Positions 1 to 9,995 of a DNA stretch of 64,000 bases are shown in pieces (position 1 is the stretch's first letter; every line of letters begins with the position of its first letter). The stretch is from the NCBI GenBank assembly GCA_012839475.1, contig DUNG01000023.1:248001-312000 (forward strand), read 5' to 3'. Source of the DNA: Petrimonas sp. (lineage in GTDB: Bacteria; Bacteroidota; Bacteroidia; Bacteroidales; Dysgonomonadaceae). The translations under genes and the position numbers were made by a program. The notes under the pieces are model-generated. The model ran no database searches. It saw only the letters and a program-made list of their open reading frames with translations, and had not been told where the DNA came from.

Positions 1-598
1 GGTCTTCCCCATATGGGTTATATCTTGCCTTGAGGCTGTTCCCGAAGATGCTGGCGAATAGGTTGTAGCTCCACGCTTTAAGGCTTCCCATGAATGCATC
101 TATGATATGATAGGAGGAGGAGCTGGTCTCCCGGTCAACAAGCTTGATTAGTAGTTGACCTTGTGATCGGGTCAGTTTCTTCATCTTCGGGGTGTATGCC
201 TCCAGAAGGTATTTCTCCATCTTGTTCAAGTGTCTCTGACGAGCCCTGTCATCGGGCAGGGTCTCCATGTACTCGTACGTTTCGGTGATGATATGCGCGA
301 TCTCTTTCGCGTAGGGCAGGGTGCGTTTCACATCGCGAACCAACTTTGTGTAGGCCGCCCTCTCTTTAGCGTTACGAAATGTAAGGGGTGAGTACTTGAT
401 GAAATCGGTGAACCACATGCAGGTGATGGTGTCACCATCTTCGGCAATAATGGCTGAGACGTTCGGTATAAGGTAAAACGTGGAGAAGGTACTGCCACTT
501 CCCGGATTCACATTCGAGGCATAATACCCTTGAGCCTTTACCGAAATAGGTAAAAGAGCAATGAGAAGGGTAAGGATTATGTGAACACGTCTTTTCAT
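1..598 (-). CDS. DUF4294 family protein, C-terminus cut by window edge
   Basis: Reading the minus strand from an ATG at 596-598 gives 199 codons that run off the left edge of the window. The N-terminus is a signal peptide (MKRRVHIILTLLIALLPISV, then KAQG), so the protein is exported. The body contains the features of the Bacteroidetes-specific DUF4294 family: the stretch FADE-like IIAEDGDTI, then AKEIAHIITETYEYMETLP, a KYLLEAYTPKMKKLT segment and a conserved DRETSSSSYHII segment. The function of this family is unknown. The start is supported by a promoter -7 element only 8 bases upstream. The family assignment comes from memory of its conserved motifs and is fairly secure. Confidence 0.8.
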   Translation of the reverse strand, partial: MKRRVHIILTLLIALLPISVKAQGYYASNVNPGSGSTFSTFYLIPNVSAIIAEDGDTITCMWFTDFIKYSPLTFRNAKERAAYTKLVRDVKRTLPYAKEIAHIITETYEYMETLPDDRARQRHLNKMEKYLLEAYTPKMKKLTRSQGQLLIKLVDRETSSSSYHIIDAFMGSLKAWSYNLFASIFGNSLKARYNPYGED

Positions 599-605
599 AA
601 CGATA

Positions 606-613
606 CAAAGATA
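606..613 (-). promoter_or_regulatory. Bacteroidetes -7 element of the DUF4294 gene
   Basis: The minus strand reads TATCTTTG, an exact match to the TAnnTTTG -7 consensus of the Bacteroidetes primary sigma factor. It lies 8 bases before the ATG, so the transcript would be almost leaderless. No well-spaced TTG -33 element is visible. Confidence 0.55.
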
Positions 614-759
614 ATCGCTCGCTCTCAAAATGAAGCAGAAAATCTCGTTAAGTCTCGTTAATTAACTTCCCTGTTGATAGAATGTTAAGATAAAAAAACG
701 GAAACGTGGGCCGATTGCCGGCAAATAAATGTAATTTCGCGATGTAAAATTGTGAAGCA

Positions 760-2562
760 ATGGCAAATTATCATTTGGGAGAACTCATTCACGAGCAGGC
801 AAAAAAGTATGGTAGCCGGACGGCGTTGAAATACCAAGACGAACGAGGAGCGTGGGTGAATATGGCGTGGACCCTCTTCTCCGAACGGGTCATGAAAGCG
901 GCACGGGCATTGGCCGAAATGGGGGTGAAGACGGGCGATAACGTGGGCGTATACTCCCAGAACATGGAACAGTACCTGGTAACCGACTTCGCGGCATTCG
1001 CGAACCGGGCGGTAGTGGTGCCGATGTATGCTACCTCTTCGCCTGAACAGGTTAACTACATCGTGAATGATGCCAGCATAAAAATCCTTTTTGTGGGGGA
1101 GCAGTTCCAGTATAATAACGCGTACAAGGTACAACAGGAGCGTGAGATACTGCAGAAGCTCATCGTGTTTGATCGGCAGGTGGTCTTCCAACCAGAGGAT
1201 ACCACCTCGGTTTACTTCGATGACTTTATCGCTACTGGTGAGAACTCGAGGTCGCTGGCCCTGGTGAATGCACGTCTCAAGCAGTTGAAAATGGACGACT
1301 TGGCGGCGATTATCTACACTTCGGGAACCACCGGGGAGCCCAAGGGGGTGATGCTCACGCACGCCAATTTCATCGCGGCCTTCAGGATTCATGACGTGCG
1401 ATTGACCTTTTTTTCTGAAAAGGACGTGTCGATGTGCTTCCTTCCGTTAACCCATATATTCGAGAAAGCGTGGACCTACTACTGCCTATACAAGGGGGCG
1501 CTGGTGGTCGTGAACAGGGATCCCAAAGAGATAAGGGAGACCATCAAACGGGTGCGGCCTACCGTGATGAGTAATGTGCCGCGGTTTTGGGAGAAGGTGT
1601 ACGAAGGTGTGAAGGAGACGATGGAGAGCGTATCGTGGCCTTTGAAGTGGTTGTTTCAGGATGCGGTCAAGACGGGGCGACGCCACAACCTGGATTATGT
1701 GAACCAGGGGAAACGAGCTCCCTTTGGTAACCGGTTGAAGTTCCTCTTGTACCGGCATACTCTGTTTTACCTGGTGAAGCGGGTGGTGGGTATTGAGCGG
1801 GGCAACTTCTTCCCAGTGGCGGGTGCTCCGCTGTCGGACACCATCAATGAGTTCATGCAGTCAATTGACGTTCCCATCATCTACGGTTACGGGCTTACCG
1901 AAACGACGGCCACGGTAAGCTGCTTTGTTGAGCCTGGATTCACCATCGGCACCGTGGGAACAGTGATGCCGGAGGTAGAGGTGAAGATTGGTGATAACAA
2001 CGAGATCATGGTACGTGGGGGAACCGTGATGAGGGGCTATTACAACAAGCCCGAGGCCACCAAGGAGGCGTTTACCGACGATGGCTTTTTCAAGACCGGT
2101 GACGCGGGACGCCTTACTGCACGAAACGAGGTTGTGCTCACCGAGCGAATCAAAGACTTGTATAAAACGTCCAATGGGAAGTATATCGCACCCCAAGCCA
2201 TCGAAACGCGGATTGAGGAGGATAAGTATATCGACCAGGTGGCGGTGATAGGCGACGAACGTAAGTTCGTGAGTGCGCTCGTCGTGCCCAACTTCCCCGC
2301 GTTGGAGGCGTACGCCCGTAAGCAGGGTATTCGCTTCAACAGCACGAAAGAGTTGGTGGAGAACCAGCTCGTACATGACTTCATCTTCGGGAGGATCGAA
2401 TTGTTACAGTCTAGGTTCACCAACTACGAGAAGATTAAACGGTTCGCCCTTCTTCCCGAGCCCTTTCAAATGGAGAAAGGAGAGCTAACCAACACGTTGA
2501 AGCTGCGGAGGAAGGTTATTCTGGAGCGGTATGCGAGCATCATCGAGCAGCTATACGCTTGA
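760..2562 (+). CDS. Long-chain acyl-CoA synthetase (AMP-forming)
   Basis: This 600-residue protein is an ANL-superfamily adenylating enzyme that would activate fatty acids to acyl-AMP and then acyl-CoA at the inner face of the membrane. The phosphate-binding motif YTSGTTGEPKGVMLTH is at about residues 186-201. The YGYGLTETTAT motif and the TGDAGRL and ERIKDLYKTSNGKYI motifs near the hinge follow in the normal order. Length and layout match the FadD15-like long-chain group common in Bacteroidetes. The ATG follows a weak -7-like TAATTTCG at 732-739. It stands alone upstream of leuS, with about 100 bases between. The exact chain length preference cannot be read from the sequence. Confidence 0.9.
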   Translation: MANYHLGELIHEQAKKYGSRTALKYQDERGAWVNMAWTLFSERVMKAARALAEMGVKTGDNVGVYSQNMEQYLVTDFAAFANRAVVVPMYATSSPEQVNYIVNDASIKILFVGEQFQYNNAYKVQQEREILQKLIVFDRQVVFQPEDTTSVYFDDFIATGENSRSLALVNARLKQLKMDDLAAIIYTSGTTGEPKGVMLTHANFIAAFRIHDVRLTFFSEKDVSMCFLPLTHIFEKAWTYYCLYKGALVVVNRDPKEIRETIKRVRPTVMSNVPRFWEKVYEGVKETMESVSWPLKWLFQDAVKTGRRHNLDYVNQGKRAPFGNRLKFLLYRHTLFYLVKRVVGIERGNFFPVAGAPLSDTINEFMQSIDVPIIYGYGLTETTATVSCFVEPGFTIGTVGTVMPEVEVKIGDNNEIMVRGGTVMRGYYNKPEATKEAFTDDGFFKTGDAGRLTARNEVVLTERIKDLYKTSNGKYIAPQAIETRIEEDKYIDQVAVIGDERKFVSALVVPNFPALEAYARKQGIRFNSTKELVENQLVHDFIFGRIELLQSRFTNYEKIKRFALLPEPFQMEKGELTNTLKLRRKVILERYASIIEQLYA

Positions 2563-2632
2563 TTTAACAATCTTCTTGGATCAGGTATTCCACGGCCCTC
2601 AGGCTGAAACGGATTTATTTGCGTAAAATCAC

Positions 2633-2640
2633 TATCTTTG
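2633..2640 (+). promoter_or_regulatory. -7 element of the leuS promoter
   Basis: TATCTTTG matches TAnnTTTG exactly. It overlaps a TTG that could be read as an upstream start for leuS and so argues for the ATG at 2665 as the true start. No clear TTG -33 element lies at the usual spacing. Confidence 0.55.
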
Positions 2641-2664
2641 CAACGTTTAAAAAGTAAGGAAGCG

Positions 2665-5418
2665 ATGGATTATAACTTCAAAGAGATAGAAAAACGGTGG
2701 CAACAGTACTGGATAGACCATCAAACGTACAAGGTAACTGAAGATAACTCGAAGCCCAAGTATTATGTGCTGGATATGTTCCCCTACCCGTCGGGTGCTG
2801 GGTTACACGTGGGACATCCCCTTGGTTACATCGCTTCCGACATCTACGCTAGATACAAGCGGCTTCAGGGGTTTAACGTGTTACATCCCATGGGGTACGA
2901 CGCGTACGGACTACCAGCTGAGCAGTACGCGATCCAGACCGGGCAACACCCTGCCATCACCACGGAGCAAAATATTCAGCGGTACCGAGAACAGCTCGAC
3001 AAGATGGGGTTTTCATACGATTGGAGCCGGGAGGTTCGCACGTGCGATCCCGAATACTACAAGTGGACGCAGTGGGCGTTCGTCCGGATGTTCCATTCCT
3101 ACTACTGCAACCAGTCGAAAAAGGCGCGGCCAATAGAGGAGCTGGTGGAGTCCTTTACCCAACAGGGTACGAAAGGGCTTGATGCGGCATGCAACGAACC
3201 ATTGGAATTCACCGCTGATGAATGGAGCCGGAAATCTGAAAAGCAGAAGCAGGAGGTGCTGATGAACTACCGCCTGGCTTACTTGGGAGACACCATGGTT
3301 AATTGGTGTGCCGAGTTGGGGACGGTACTCGCGAACGATGAGGTGAGCGAGGGATTTTCCATACGGGGAGGATACCCGGTGGTACAGAAAAGAATGCGGC
3401 AGTGGTGCTTACGGGTGTCGGCCTACGCGCAGCGGTTGCTCGATGGGTTGGAGGAGATCGACTGGAGCGACTCCCTTAAGGAGACACAGCGCAACTGGAT
3501 TGGCCGCAGTGAGGGGGCAGTCATGCACTTTGCTACATCGGAAGGGATGGGGTTCGATATTTTCACCACCCGCGCTGATACCATCTTCGGGGTCACCTTC
3601 ATGGTGCTGGCCCCGGAGAGCGATCTCGCGGAGCAGCTGACGACCGATGAGCAGAGGGAGGAGGTGCAGGAGTACATCGAGCGAAGCAAGATGAAGACAG
3701 AGCGTGAGAGGATGGCCGACAAGTCGGTATCGGGGGTTTTTACCGGATCGTACGCTACTCATCCTTTCACGGGAGAACCCCTCCCGATATGGGTGTCGGA
3801 CTATGTGCTGGCGGGGTACGGAACCGGTGCCATTATGGCGGTGCCGGCACATGACAGCCGTGACTACGCGTTCGCGAAGCATTTCGACCTGTCAATCGTC
3901 CCGTTAATCGAGGGGTGCGACATCTCGGAGGAGAGCTTCGACGCGAAAGAGGGGGTCATGATGAACTCCCACTTTTTGGATGGGATGACAGTGGAACAGG
4001 CTATCCCCGCGGCGATTGACGAGGTAGAGAAACGGGGGGTAGGGTACCGGAAGGTGAACTACCGCCTGCGCGATGCCATCTTCTCACGTCAACGTTACTG
4101 GGGTGAACCTTTTCCCATTTACTACAAGGAGGGAATGCCTTATACCCTGCCTGAAAATGAACTGCCACTCGAGCTACCGGAGGTGGACAAGTACCTTCCT
4201 ACCGAGACAGGTGAGCCACCGCTGGGACGCGCCAAGAATTGGAAGACCATGGAGGGGTACCCGCTTGAAATGAATACCATGCCAGGATTCGCAGGCTCAT
4301 CGGCTTACTACTTGAGATATATGGACCCGCGTAACGAGGAGGCACTTGTCTCAAAAGAGGCGAATGGTTACTGGCGTGACGTGGACCTCTACATCGGTGG
4401 GACGGAACACGCAACCGGGCACCTAATCTACAGCCGTTTTTGGAATAAGTTCCTGTATGACCTGGGTGTTTCGTGTGAAAAGGAGCCATTTAAGAAGTTG
4501 GTGAATCAGGGAATGATACAGGGGAGGAGCAATTTTGTTTTCCGTGTACAGGGTACCAACTGTTTCGTTTCGTATAACTTGAAAGAGGGGTACGATGTGA
4601 CACCGATTCACGTGGATGTGAATATCGTGCATAACGACGTGCTGGATATCGAGGCGTTCCGCAACTGGAATCCCGAGTACCAGGATGCTGAGTTTATCCT
4701 TGAAAATGGCAAGTACATATGTGGGTGGGCCATCGAGAAGATGTCGAAGTCGATGTTCAACGTGGTCAACCCTGACGATATCATCGACAGGTACGGGGCA
4801 GACACGTTGCGTCTCTACGAGATGTTTCTCGGGCCGCTTGAACAGTCTAAGCCGTGGGACACCAACGGGATTGATGGGGTGCACCGTTTCCTGAGGAAAA
4901 CCTGGAGTCTATTCTACAAGGGCGGCAAGCTCCTCGTGTCCGATGACGAGCCGACTAAGGAGGAGTTGAAAGCGGTGCACAAGTTGATCAAGAAGGTGTC
5001 GCACGATATCGAACATTTCTCGTTCAATACATCGGTGTCGGCGTTCATGATTTGCGTGAATGAGCTTGGCGCGTTGAAGTGCCATAAACGATCCGTTTTA
5101 AGCGAATTGGTGGTCTGTTTGGCACCTTTCGCACCCCATATCGCGGAAGAGTTGTGGTACGCCCTGGGGAACCAAACCACCGTGTGTGATGCCCGGTGGC
5201 CGGTATGGAATGAAGAGTTTTTAAAGGAAGACGCGTTCCCTTACGCCATATCGTTCAACGGCAAGTCGAGGTTCGTACTGGAGTTCCCAGCCGATGCGAC
5301 CCGAGAGGAGATCGAGCAGGTGGTTCTGGATCATGAGAACTCGAAGCGATGGATAGGGGATAAGACGGTGAAGAAGGTAATCGTGGTGCCGAAGAAAATT
5401 GTAAACGTGGTGATATAA
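2665..5418 (+). CDS. leuS: Leucyl-tRNA synthetase
   Basis: This class I aminoacyl-tRNA synthetase attaches leucine to tRNA-Leu in the cytoplasm. The HIGH-type motif appears within [16 protein letters not shown] near the N-terminus. The KMSKS motif appears in [17 protein letters not shown]. The editing (CP1) domain lies between them, with the typical threonine-rich [13 protein letters not shown] and the [12 protein letters not shown] segment. I chose ATG 2665 ([16 protein letters not shown]) because the in-frame TTG at 2638 falls inside the promoter -7 element. That gives 917 residues, normal for Bacteroidetes LeuS. The large insertion between the HIGH motif and the editing domain, containing ARPIEELV, is typical for the phylum. 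Confidence 0.97.
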   Translation: MDYNFKEIEKRWQQYWIDHQTYKVTEDNSKPKYYVLDMFPYPSGAGLHVGHPLGYIASDIYARYKRLQGFNVLHPMGYDAYGLPAEQYAIQTGQHPAITTEQNIQRYREQLDKMGFSYDWSREVRTCDPEYYKWTQWAFVRMFHSYYCNQSKKARPIEELVESFTQQGTKGLDAACNEPLEFTADEWSRKSEKQKQEVLMNYRLAYLGDTMVNWCAELGTVLANDEVSEGFSIRGGYPVVQKRMRQWCLRVSAYAQRLLDGLEEIDWSDSLKETQRNWIGRSEGAVMHFATSEGMGFDIFTTRADTIFGVTFMVLAPESDLAEQLTTDEQREEVQEYIERSKMKTERERMADKSVSGVFTGSYATHPFTGEPLPIWVSDYVLAGYGTGAIMAVPAHDSRDYAFAKHFDLSIVPLIEGCDISEESFDAKEGVMMNSHFLDGMTVEQAIPAAIDEVEKRGVGYRKVNYRLRDAIFSRQRYWGEPFPIYYKEGMPYTLPENELPLELPEVDKYLPTETGEPPLGRAKNWKTMEGYPLEMNTMPGFAGSSAYYLRYMDPRNEEALVSKEANGYWRDVDLYIGGTEHATGHLIYSRFWNKFLYDLGVSCEKEPFKKLVNQGMIQGRSNFVFRVQGTNCFVSYNLKEGYDVTPIHVDVNIVHNDVLDIEAFRNWNPEYQDAEFILENGKYICGWAIEKMSKSMFNVVNPDDIIDRYGADTLRLYEMFLGPLEQSKPWDTNGIDGVHRFLRKTWSLFYKGGKLLVSDDEPTKEELKAVHKLIKKVSHDIEHFSFNTSVSAFMICVNELGALKCHKRSVLSELVVCLAPFAPHIAEELWYALGNQTTVCDARWPVWNEEFLKEDAFPYAISFNGKSRFVLEFPADATREEIEQVVLDHENSKRWIGDKTVKKVIVVPKKIVNVVI

Positions 5419-5443
5419 ACGGTTATAATCGGGGTCGACAACT

Positions 5444-6316
5444 ATGGGAAATTTACCCGAATTCAGTTTGAAGAAGTTCTACTGGAAGGATTACATGATT
5501 ATCTTCCTGGGAACCTTTATGTACGCCTTGGGGGTTACACAATTCATTATGCCTCATCAGTTCGTGATGGGCGGGCTTACCGGTTTGGCCGTGCTGTTGA
5601 ACTACGCTTTTTCGTTGCCAGTTTCTATCATGGTCTTCCTGATGAACGGGCTGCTACTATTGATGGCGTTTCGGCTGCTGGGGTCGGAGTTCCTGGTGAA
5701 GACCATTGTCGGTGTTGGGGCGTTGACCCTCTTCATTGGCATGTTTGAATGGCTGCAGCTACCGATTATCTTGACGGAAGAGCCATTGATAGCCGGGCTT
5801 ATCGGTTCCATCGTGGCCGGTGCCGGGGTGGGGCTCGTCATGTCGGTGAACGGGAGTAGTGGGGGTACGGACATTATCGTGCTGGTGATTAACAAATACC
5901 GCCATATTACCCCGGGGCGCACCATGTTGATCGTTGACCTTATCATCGTGGGCTCCTCCTTCTTCGTGTTCAAGAGCGTGGAGACCATCCTGTTCGGTAT
6001 CATCATCATCGCGGTGATGTCTACCTCGGTCGATTGGGTGTTGAATGGTATCCGGCAGTCGGTTCAGTTCTTTATCTTCTCCAGCCAGTACGAGGAGATT
6101 GCCACCCAGATTAACCTGCAGCTCCATCGGGGATGCACGGTGCTGGACGGGATGGGGTGGTATACCCAACAACCCCAAAAGGTACTGTTGGTTTTGGCCA
6201 AGAGAAGCGAGTCGACCTCCATCTTCCGTCTCGTGAAGAAGATCGATAAGCACGCGTTTATCTCTCAGAGCAACGTGGTGGGGGTTTACGGTGAAGGGTT
6301 CGACCGGATGAAGTAA
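5444..6316 (+). CDS. YitT family integral membrane protein (DUF161/DUF2179)
   Basis: This 290-residue protein has five or six hydrophobic segments, including IFLGTFMYALGVTQFIM and a glycine-rich VNGSSGGTDIIVLVINK stretch that is the hallmark of YitT proteins. The C-terminal soluble part (about residues 205-290) matches the DUF2179 domain with GCTVLDGMGWYTQQPQKVLL. The function of the family is not firmly known; transport has been proposed. It starts 25 bases after leuS and is probably read in the same transcript. Confidence 0.88.
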   Translation: MGNLPEFSLKKFYWKDYMIIFLGTFMYALGVTQFIMPHQFVMGGLTGLAVLLNYAFSLPVSIMVFLMNGLLLLMAFRLLGSEFLVKTIVGVGALTLFIGMFEWLQLPIILTEEPLIAGLIGSIVAGAGVGLVMSVNGSSGGTDIIVLVINKYRHITPGRTMLIVDLIIVGSSFFVFKSVETILFGIIIIAVMSTSVDWVLNGIRQSVQFFIFSSQYEEIATQINLQLHRGCTVLDGMGWYTQQPQKVLLVLAKRSESTSIFRLVKKIDKHAFISQSNVVGVYGEGFDRMK

Positions 6317-6492
6317 ATTCTTAGGAGCTGTTTTTATCCTGATCGCCCCTGTTTCACCCCGATTTTCCCCGGAACTTGCCCCGGATGATTGGTGTTACAT
6401 TGCCTTGAGAAAAGGGTATAAGCAAGCCAGGGCAGCATGTCCCAATAGTGAGTCACGCCGCCCTGAGTTAGGGTTGTAGTAATAAAACGAAA

Positions 6493-6690
6493 TTAGTTCA
6501 ACGAAACGAAGATCTCTTTCTCTTCCACTTCGATGTTTATTTTACCCTCTCTGGCTAGCCACCCAAGGGCAGAATAGAGTTTCTTGTCGGTAAACTTCGT
6601 TGCTTTCTTCACGTCTTTCAAGTTCTGACGTCCTGTTTCGTTCAACAGGGACCATATGATCCCCGCGTTTACACCAAATTTTTCAATCAT
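6493..6690 (-). CDS. Small winged-helix DNA-binding protein (DUF2582-like)
   Basis: This 65-residue protein is a compact winged helix-turn-helix. It opens with AGIIWSLLNETGRQNLKDVK, continues with a recognition-helix-like KKLYSALGWLAREGKI, and ends in a beta wing. Single-domain proteins of this size and pattern are common in Bacteroidetes and their targets are unknown. The gene stands alone between yitT and coaE on the strand opposite yitT. The upstream region is very AT rich. Confidence 0.75.
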   Translation of the reverse strand: MIEKFGVNAGIIWSLLNETGRQNLKDVKKATKFTDKKLYSALGWLAREGKINIEVEEKEIFVSLN

Positions 6691-6789
6691 TTTTTCTGTT
6701 TTTTTTTGATTAATACTATTTATAAAGTTTAATTTTGATTTTACTGTTGTTTTGTACTTTTAAAGTGTGGACCTTAGCCTATTGGGAAT

Positions 6790-7392
6790 TTATCCCGCAT
6801 CATACTCGTTAAAAAAAGACAACTTGGCCAGTAAATCGGTCACTTGAACGATGAGCGAATGGCGGCCATCGTTACAAATCACGTGGTTGGCCCGCTTTAG
6901 CTTCTCCTCCTCCGGAAGTTGGCTTTGCATCCGGGCTTCCACCTTCTCTCGATCGACCTGATCGCGCTCCATCACCCGCTTCACCCGAAGTTCTTTCGGT
7001 GAGTAGACCACGACAACGGTGTCCACGTGTGCATCAAAACCGGCCTCAAACAGCACGGGAGCATCGATGGCCACGTGCGTAAAGCGGCTTTGGGCAGAGC
7101 ACCAGTCGTTAAACCGTTTGGCCAATGCGGGGTGGATTATACCGTTTGCTATCGCGAGGTTCTGCTTATCGTTGAAGATAAGCTTCGCGAACTGTTGCCG
7201 GTTAAGCCTGTCTCCTTCATAGAGGTCCTTTCCAAAGTGGCGGGTAAGCGCCTTTCTCACCCCTGCCGAGGTGTCGTTAAGCCGCTTCGCCTCTATGTCG
7301 GCATTGAACACGGGGATACCGTGAAGATGCAGCAGGCTGCAAACCACTGACTTGCCGCTTCCTATTCCCCCGGTTACCCCTATCCTTACCAT
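6790..7392 (-). CDS. coaE: Dephospho-CoA kinase
   Basis: This kinase phosphorylates the 3'-OH of dephospho-CoA, the last step of coenzyme A synthesis. The P-loop GVTGGIGSGKS is at residues 5-15. The D-A-P-V-LFEAGFD motif that contacts CoA is near residue 110, and the arginine-rich lid MERDQVDREKVEARM follows. At 200 residues it has the normal length. It is the last gene of the minus-strand group nusB-yajC-ybbR-coaE, an order that is common in Bacteroidales. Confidence 0.96.
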   Translation of the reverse strand: MVRIGVTGGIGSGKSVVCSLLHLHGIPVFNADIEAKRLNDTSAGVRKALTRHFGKDLYEGDRLNRQQFAKLIFNDKQNLAIANGIIHPALAKRFNDWCSAQSRFTHVAIDAPVLFEAGFDAHVDTVVVVYSPKELRVKRVMERDQVDREKVEARMQSQLPEEEKLKRANHVICNDGRHSLIVQVTDLLAKLSFFNEYDAG

Positions 7393-7453
7393 GCTTGACC
7401 CTCTATCTCAGTTCATCATTTCACCAAGCCCGTTTCTCTTACCATCGCGATAA

Positions 7454-8446
7454 TCAGGGAAGCTTACTCTCGAAGAGGAACTCCACCGACGTAGGAGAGA
7501 GACGCGGGTTGACGACGGTCGACGGGCTATTGGTTAGCTCGACTGCTACACGCCCATCTTCATTGTCGTGGAACGTTCGGTAATCGAGGTTAACCTCGAA
7601 ATCTTCCGGGGCGATTTTCTTGTACTCTTCGAGCGTAACGGAGAAGGTGACGGTGACCCTTGACGGGAAAAACTTCACATCCATGTCCTTCGGCAGGTGC
7701 GTTGCGACAATGGGTACTTCGAAAACACGCTCCGTGTACTCCTCGATAGGGATAAAAGCCTCTACCTGGTCAGGTGAAAATTTCACCCCTTCCACGGGGT
7801 TGATTCGGACTGGAAGTTGCGAAGTGGCCTTCAGGTTTTTAAAGAGCGTGTACTCAGTGGCTGCACTTTCTAGCTGGTTGAGAGACTCTCTTGATCCGTA
7901 AGCCATTACCGTTTCTGGTATGAAGAGTACGCTATCGACTACCAGGTTTGCCCGGTTAGTGGTGATCTCTCCGTCAAACACTACTGTCAACTGCTTGCTC
8001 TCCAGTTTGGAGGTGGCCAACGAGATGTTCATCGGGTAATACCCACGGATGGCACTGCTTGGTGAGAGTCTCGAAAGGATAAGTTGCCGGTATTGGTCAC
8101 CCTGTAATACCGTGCTGCCTCCCTCGGTGAGGGTAGGCACATCGATCTCCAGCGAGTCCCGACGGGTAACATCCAGCTTAAAGATTTCAGAACCCTTGTC
8201 GGCGACAGTTACCTCGATGAACTTGGGTAGCTCGTTGTCGAAAACCACGTCCTCAGGTACATTAGTATATTTCAAGGGGACGCGGTATGTGCCCTCCACG
8301 TTCTCCTTCTGGAAAAAAAGCATCAACCAGAAAATGAAAGCCAACACCATAAAGAGGAGGAAAGAGAGCATGTTTCTCCACTGGAAAGTAGAGAAAAAAC
8401 CCTCTAACTTGGCCCGCCATTCACGGAAGATAGCTTTTACATCCAT
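7454..8446 (-). CDS. YbbR-like domain membrane protein
   Basis: This 330-residue protein has one N-terminal membrane segment (FLLFMVLAFIFWLMLFF) after a short cytoplasmic tail. The rest is extracytoplasmic and built from YbbR-like repeats, for example the domain around YTNVPEDVVFDNELPKFIEV. In Firmicutes the related CdaR regulates cyclic-di-AMP synthesis, but in Bacteroidetes the role of the single-pass YbbR protein is not established and no cdaA gene is seen here. It sits between yajC and coaE in one operon. Confidence 0.85.
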   Translation of the reverse strand: MDVKAIFREWRAKLEGFFSTFQWRNMLSFLLFMVLAFIFWLMLFFQKENVEGTYRVPLKYTNVPEDVVFDNELPKFIEVTVADKGSEIFKLDVTRRDSLEIDVPTLTEGGSTVLQGDQYRQLILSRLSPSSAIRGYYPMNISLATSKLESKQLTVVFDGEITTNRANLVVDSVLFIPETVMAYGSRESLNQLESAATEYTLFKNLKATSQLPVRINPVEGVKFSPDQVEAFIPIEEYTERVFEVPIVATHLPKDMDVKFFPSRVTVTFSVTLEEYKKIAPEDFEVNLDYRTFHDNEDGRVAVELTNSPSTVVNPRLSPTSVEFLFESKLP

Positions 8447-8473
8447 TGATCGTGTGAGAGAGTGTAGAACGGA

Positions 8474-8785
8474 TTAATTGGCTGCGGCGTCCGCCGTGGA
8501 GGCGTAAACGGAGGTCTTCTCGATTTTAATCCTCACCCCATCTGATATCTCCACGATGAACCAGGTGTCACCTACTTCTCGTATCTTCCCATGGATACCC
8601 CCGGCGGTAACCACCTTATCACCGTTCTTCATTGCTTCACGGCTTTTCTGCAACTCTTTCTGTTTTTTTTGTTGCGGACGAATCATGAAGAAATAGAAGA
8701 TGGCGAAAATAGCGATTAGCATGAACAACATACCGCCCATGCCACTTCCACCTGTGCCGGTGGCTGCTTGCAACAAGATACTCAT
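8474..8785 (-). CDS. yajC: Preprotein translocase subunit YajC
   Basis: This 103-residue protein has one membrane segment (MLFMLIAIFAIFYFFMI) followed by RPQQKKQKELQKSREAMKNG and the conserved GDKVVTAGGIHGKI motif, which define YajC. It is an accessory part of the Sec translocon with SecD and SecF. It lies 27 bases before ybbR and 22 bases after nusB, in one operon. Confidence 0.95.
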   Translation of the reverse strand: MSILLQAATGTGGSGMGGMLFMLIAIFAIFYFFMIRPQQKKQKELQKSREAMKNGDKVVTAGGIHGKIREVGDTWFIVEISDGVRIKIEKTSVYASTADAAAN

Positions 8786-8807
8786 ACTTAATGATGTTTA
8801 TAGTTAA

Positions 8808-9734
8808 TTAATGTTTGAAAATCTGATTTTTCTCTATTGATTCCTGCACGATGGCATCAAGGACCCCGTTGATAAAGGTGCCACTTTTCGGGGTGCTATA
8901 CCCTTTGGCAATCTCGATGTACTCGTTCAGAGAGACGCTCGTGGGGATTGACTCGAAGGTGAAGATCTCTGACAAGGCCACCTGCATAATTACCATATCC
9001 ATGAAAGCGATGCGGTCAAAATCCCACTTTTCGGTATGCTTCTCAATGAGGGTTCTGTACTTTTTCTCGTTGAGGATGGTGTCGTGAAGCAATTTCAAGG
9101 AGTACTGTTTGTCCTCATCATCTCGGAACATGGGGAGGAGCGGTTGTTCGGCACCATTTTCCTCCGAAAACTGACGGATGCTCTTTAGTACAAACGATTG
9201 AACGATCTCCACATCGTCATTCCAGTAGATACACTCGTCCTCCAGCAGGTTGTCCAGCTCTTCGTTAACGTAGATAAAGCTCCTAAAGGTTTTTCGCCAG
9301 AACTCCTTGTCTTCATCGTAGGTGGGTGAGTCGATCTGGGCGTACTCCAGATAGATGTCCGACTCCAATACCTTATCGAGCAGGTTCCTCACAAAGGTTT
9401 CATGCTCTTCCCACGACATGGGACGTTCGTTCAACTGCTTTCTAAACTGGCGGTTTTCTTTAAGTTGGTGAATGAACTTGTTCTGTATCAAGTTAAGATT
9501 AGGATTCAAATCCTCTTCCGTCGGTAAGAACTTGTTCCTTTTTGTTTCTATCCGGAACTCGTGTACCCGAGTTAGTTCCACCATCAAGAGCAGCATGTAA
9601 TAGTAAAGATCGTATGACTTTTGTAGTCCGAACATCAACTCTTTCTCGGCTTCGCGTAAATTTTTGTTCCTATTTTGGTACCACGAGTAGATGATCTGGA
9701 CAACCCTTATACGTATTAAGTTTCTATTTATCAT
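8808..9734 (-). CDS. nusB: Transcription antitermination protein NusB
   Basis: NusB binds boxA RNA with NusE and supports antitermination of rRNA transcription. The N-terminus has the RIRVVQIIYSWYQN signature. The C-terminal region FDRIAFMDMVIMQVALSEI, followed by SVSLNEYIEIAKGYS and SGTFINGVLDAI, is the typical NusB core. At 308 residues it is the long Bacteroidetes form, with an acidic insertion in the middle. I chose the ATG at 9732-9734 (MINRNLIRIR) rather than the longer reading frame, because the extra 38 codons would be encoded by a 79-bp tandem repeat. Confidence 0.93.
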   Translation of the reverse strand: MINRNLIRIRVVQIIYSWYQNRNKNLREAEKELMFGLQKSYDLYYYMLLLMVELTRVHEFRIETKRNKFLPTEEDLNPNLNLIQNKFIHQLKENRQFRKQLNERPMSWEEHETFVRNLLDKVLESDIYLEYAQIDSPTYDEDKEFWRKTFRSFIYVNEELDNLLEDECIYWNDDVEIVQSFVLKSIRQFSEENGAEQPLLPMFRDDEDKQYSLKLLHDTILNEKKYRTLIEKHTEKWDFDRIAFMDMVIMQVALSEIFTFESIPTSVSLNEYIEIAKGYSTPKSGTFINGVLDAIVQESIEKNQIFKH

Positions 9735-9818
9735 CGCTTTAGCACACTGTTCGCACTGCGCCACGTAAGCGGGCCTGTCTTTCTTAACCCCTAGTGTCCG
9801 GCGAACCTTAAAATTAAA

Positions 9819-9988
9819 ATGAACTATTTCGATAAGCCAAACGAGCAAAGGGCAAGTTCACTTGTACTTTGCCGTGGCGAGAAATAGTCTAACGTTAATG
9901 AACTATTTCGATAAGCCAAACGAGCAGAGGACAAGTTCACTTGTACTTTGCCGTGGCGAGAAATAGTCTAATTTCAATGAACTATTTT
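9819..9988. repeat. 79-bp tandem palindromic repeat, about 2.1 copies
   Basis: Two near-identical units begin at 9819 and 9898, and a third starts at 9977 and breaks off after about 11 bases. The period is exactly 79. Each unit is itself an imperfect palindrome: outer arms ACTATTTC (9823-9830) and GAAATAGT (9881-9888), and an inner hairpin CAAGT-TC-ACTTG (9853-9864). The two full copies differ at only a few bases. The element lies in the leader region of nusB and resembles a REP-type or small mobile repeat. Confidence 0.85.
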
Positions 9989-9995
9989 AGAACTG

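Noticed and set aside
6317-6492. Possible terminator or small RNA after the yitT gene
   Set aside because: The gap is rich in short C and G runs, but I found no stem followed by a T run and no convincing promoter.
9735-9848. N-terminal extension of NusB by 38 codons
   Set aside because: The extra codons come from the tandem repeat and from non-conserved sequence. The ATG at 9734 gives the family start.
9819-9988. CRISPR array
   Set aside because: There are only two full units with no unique spacers, the unit is far too long, and there are no cas genes.
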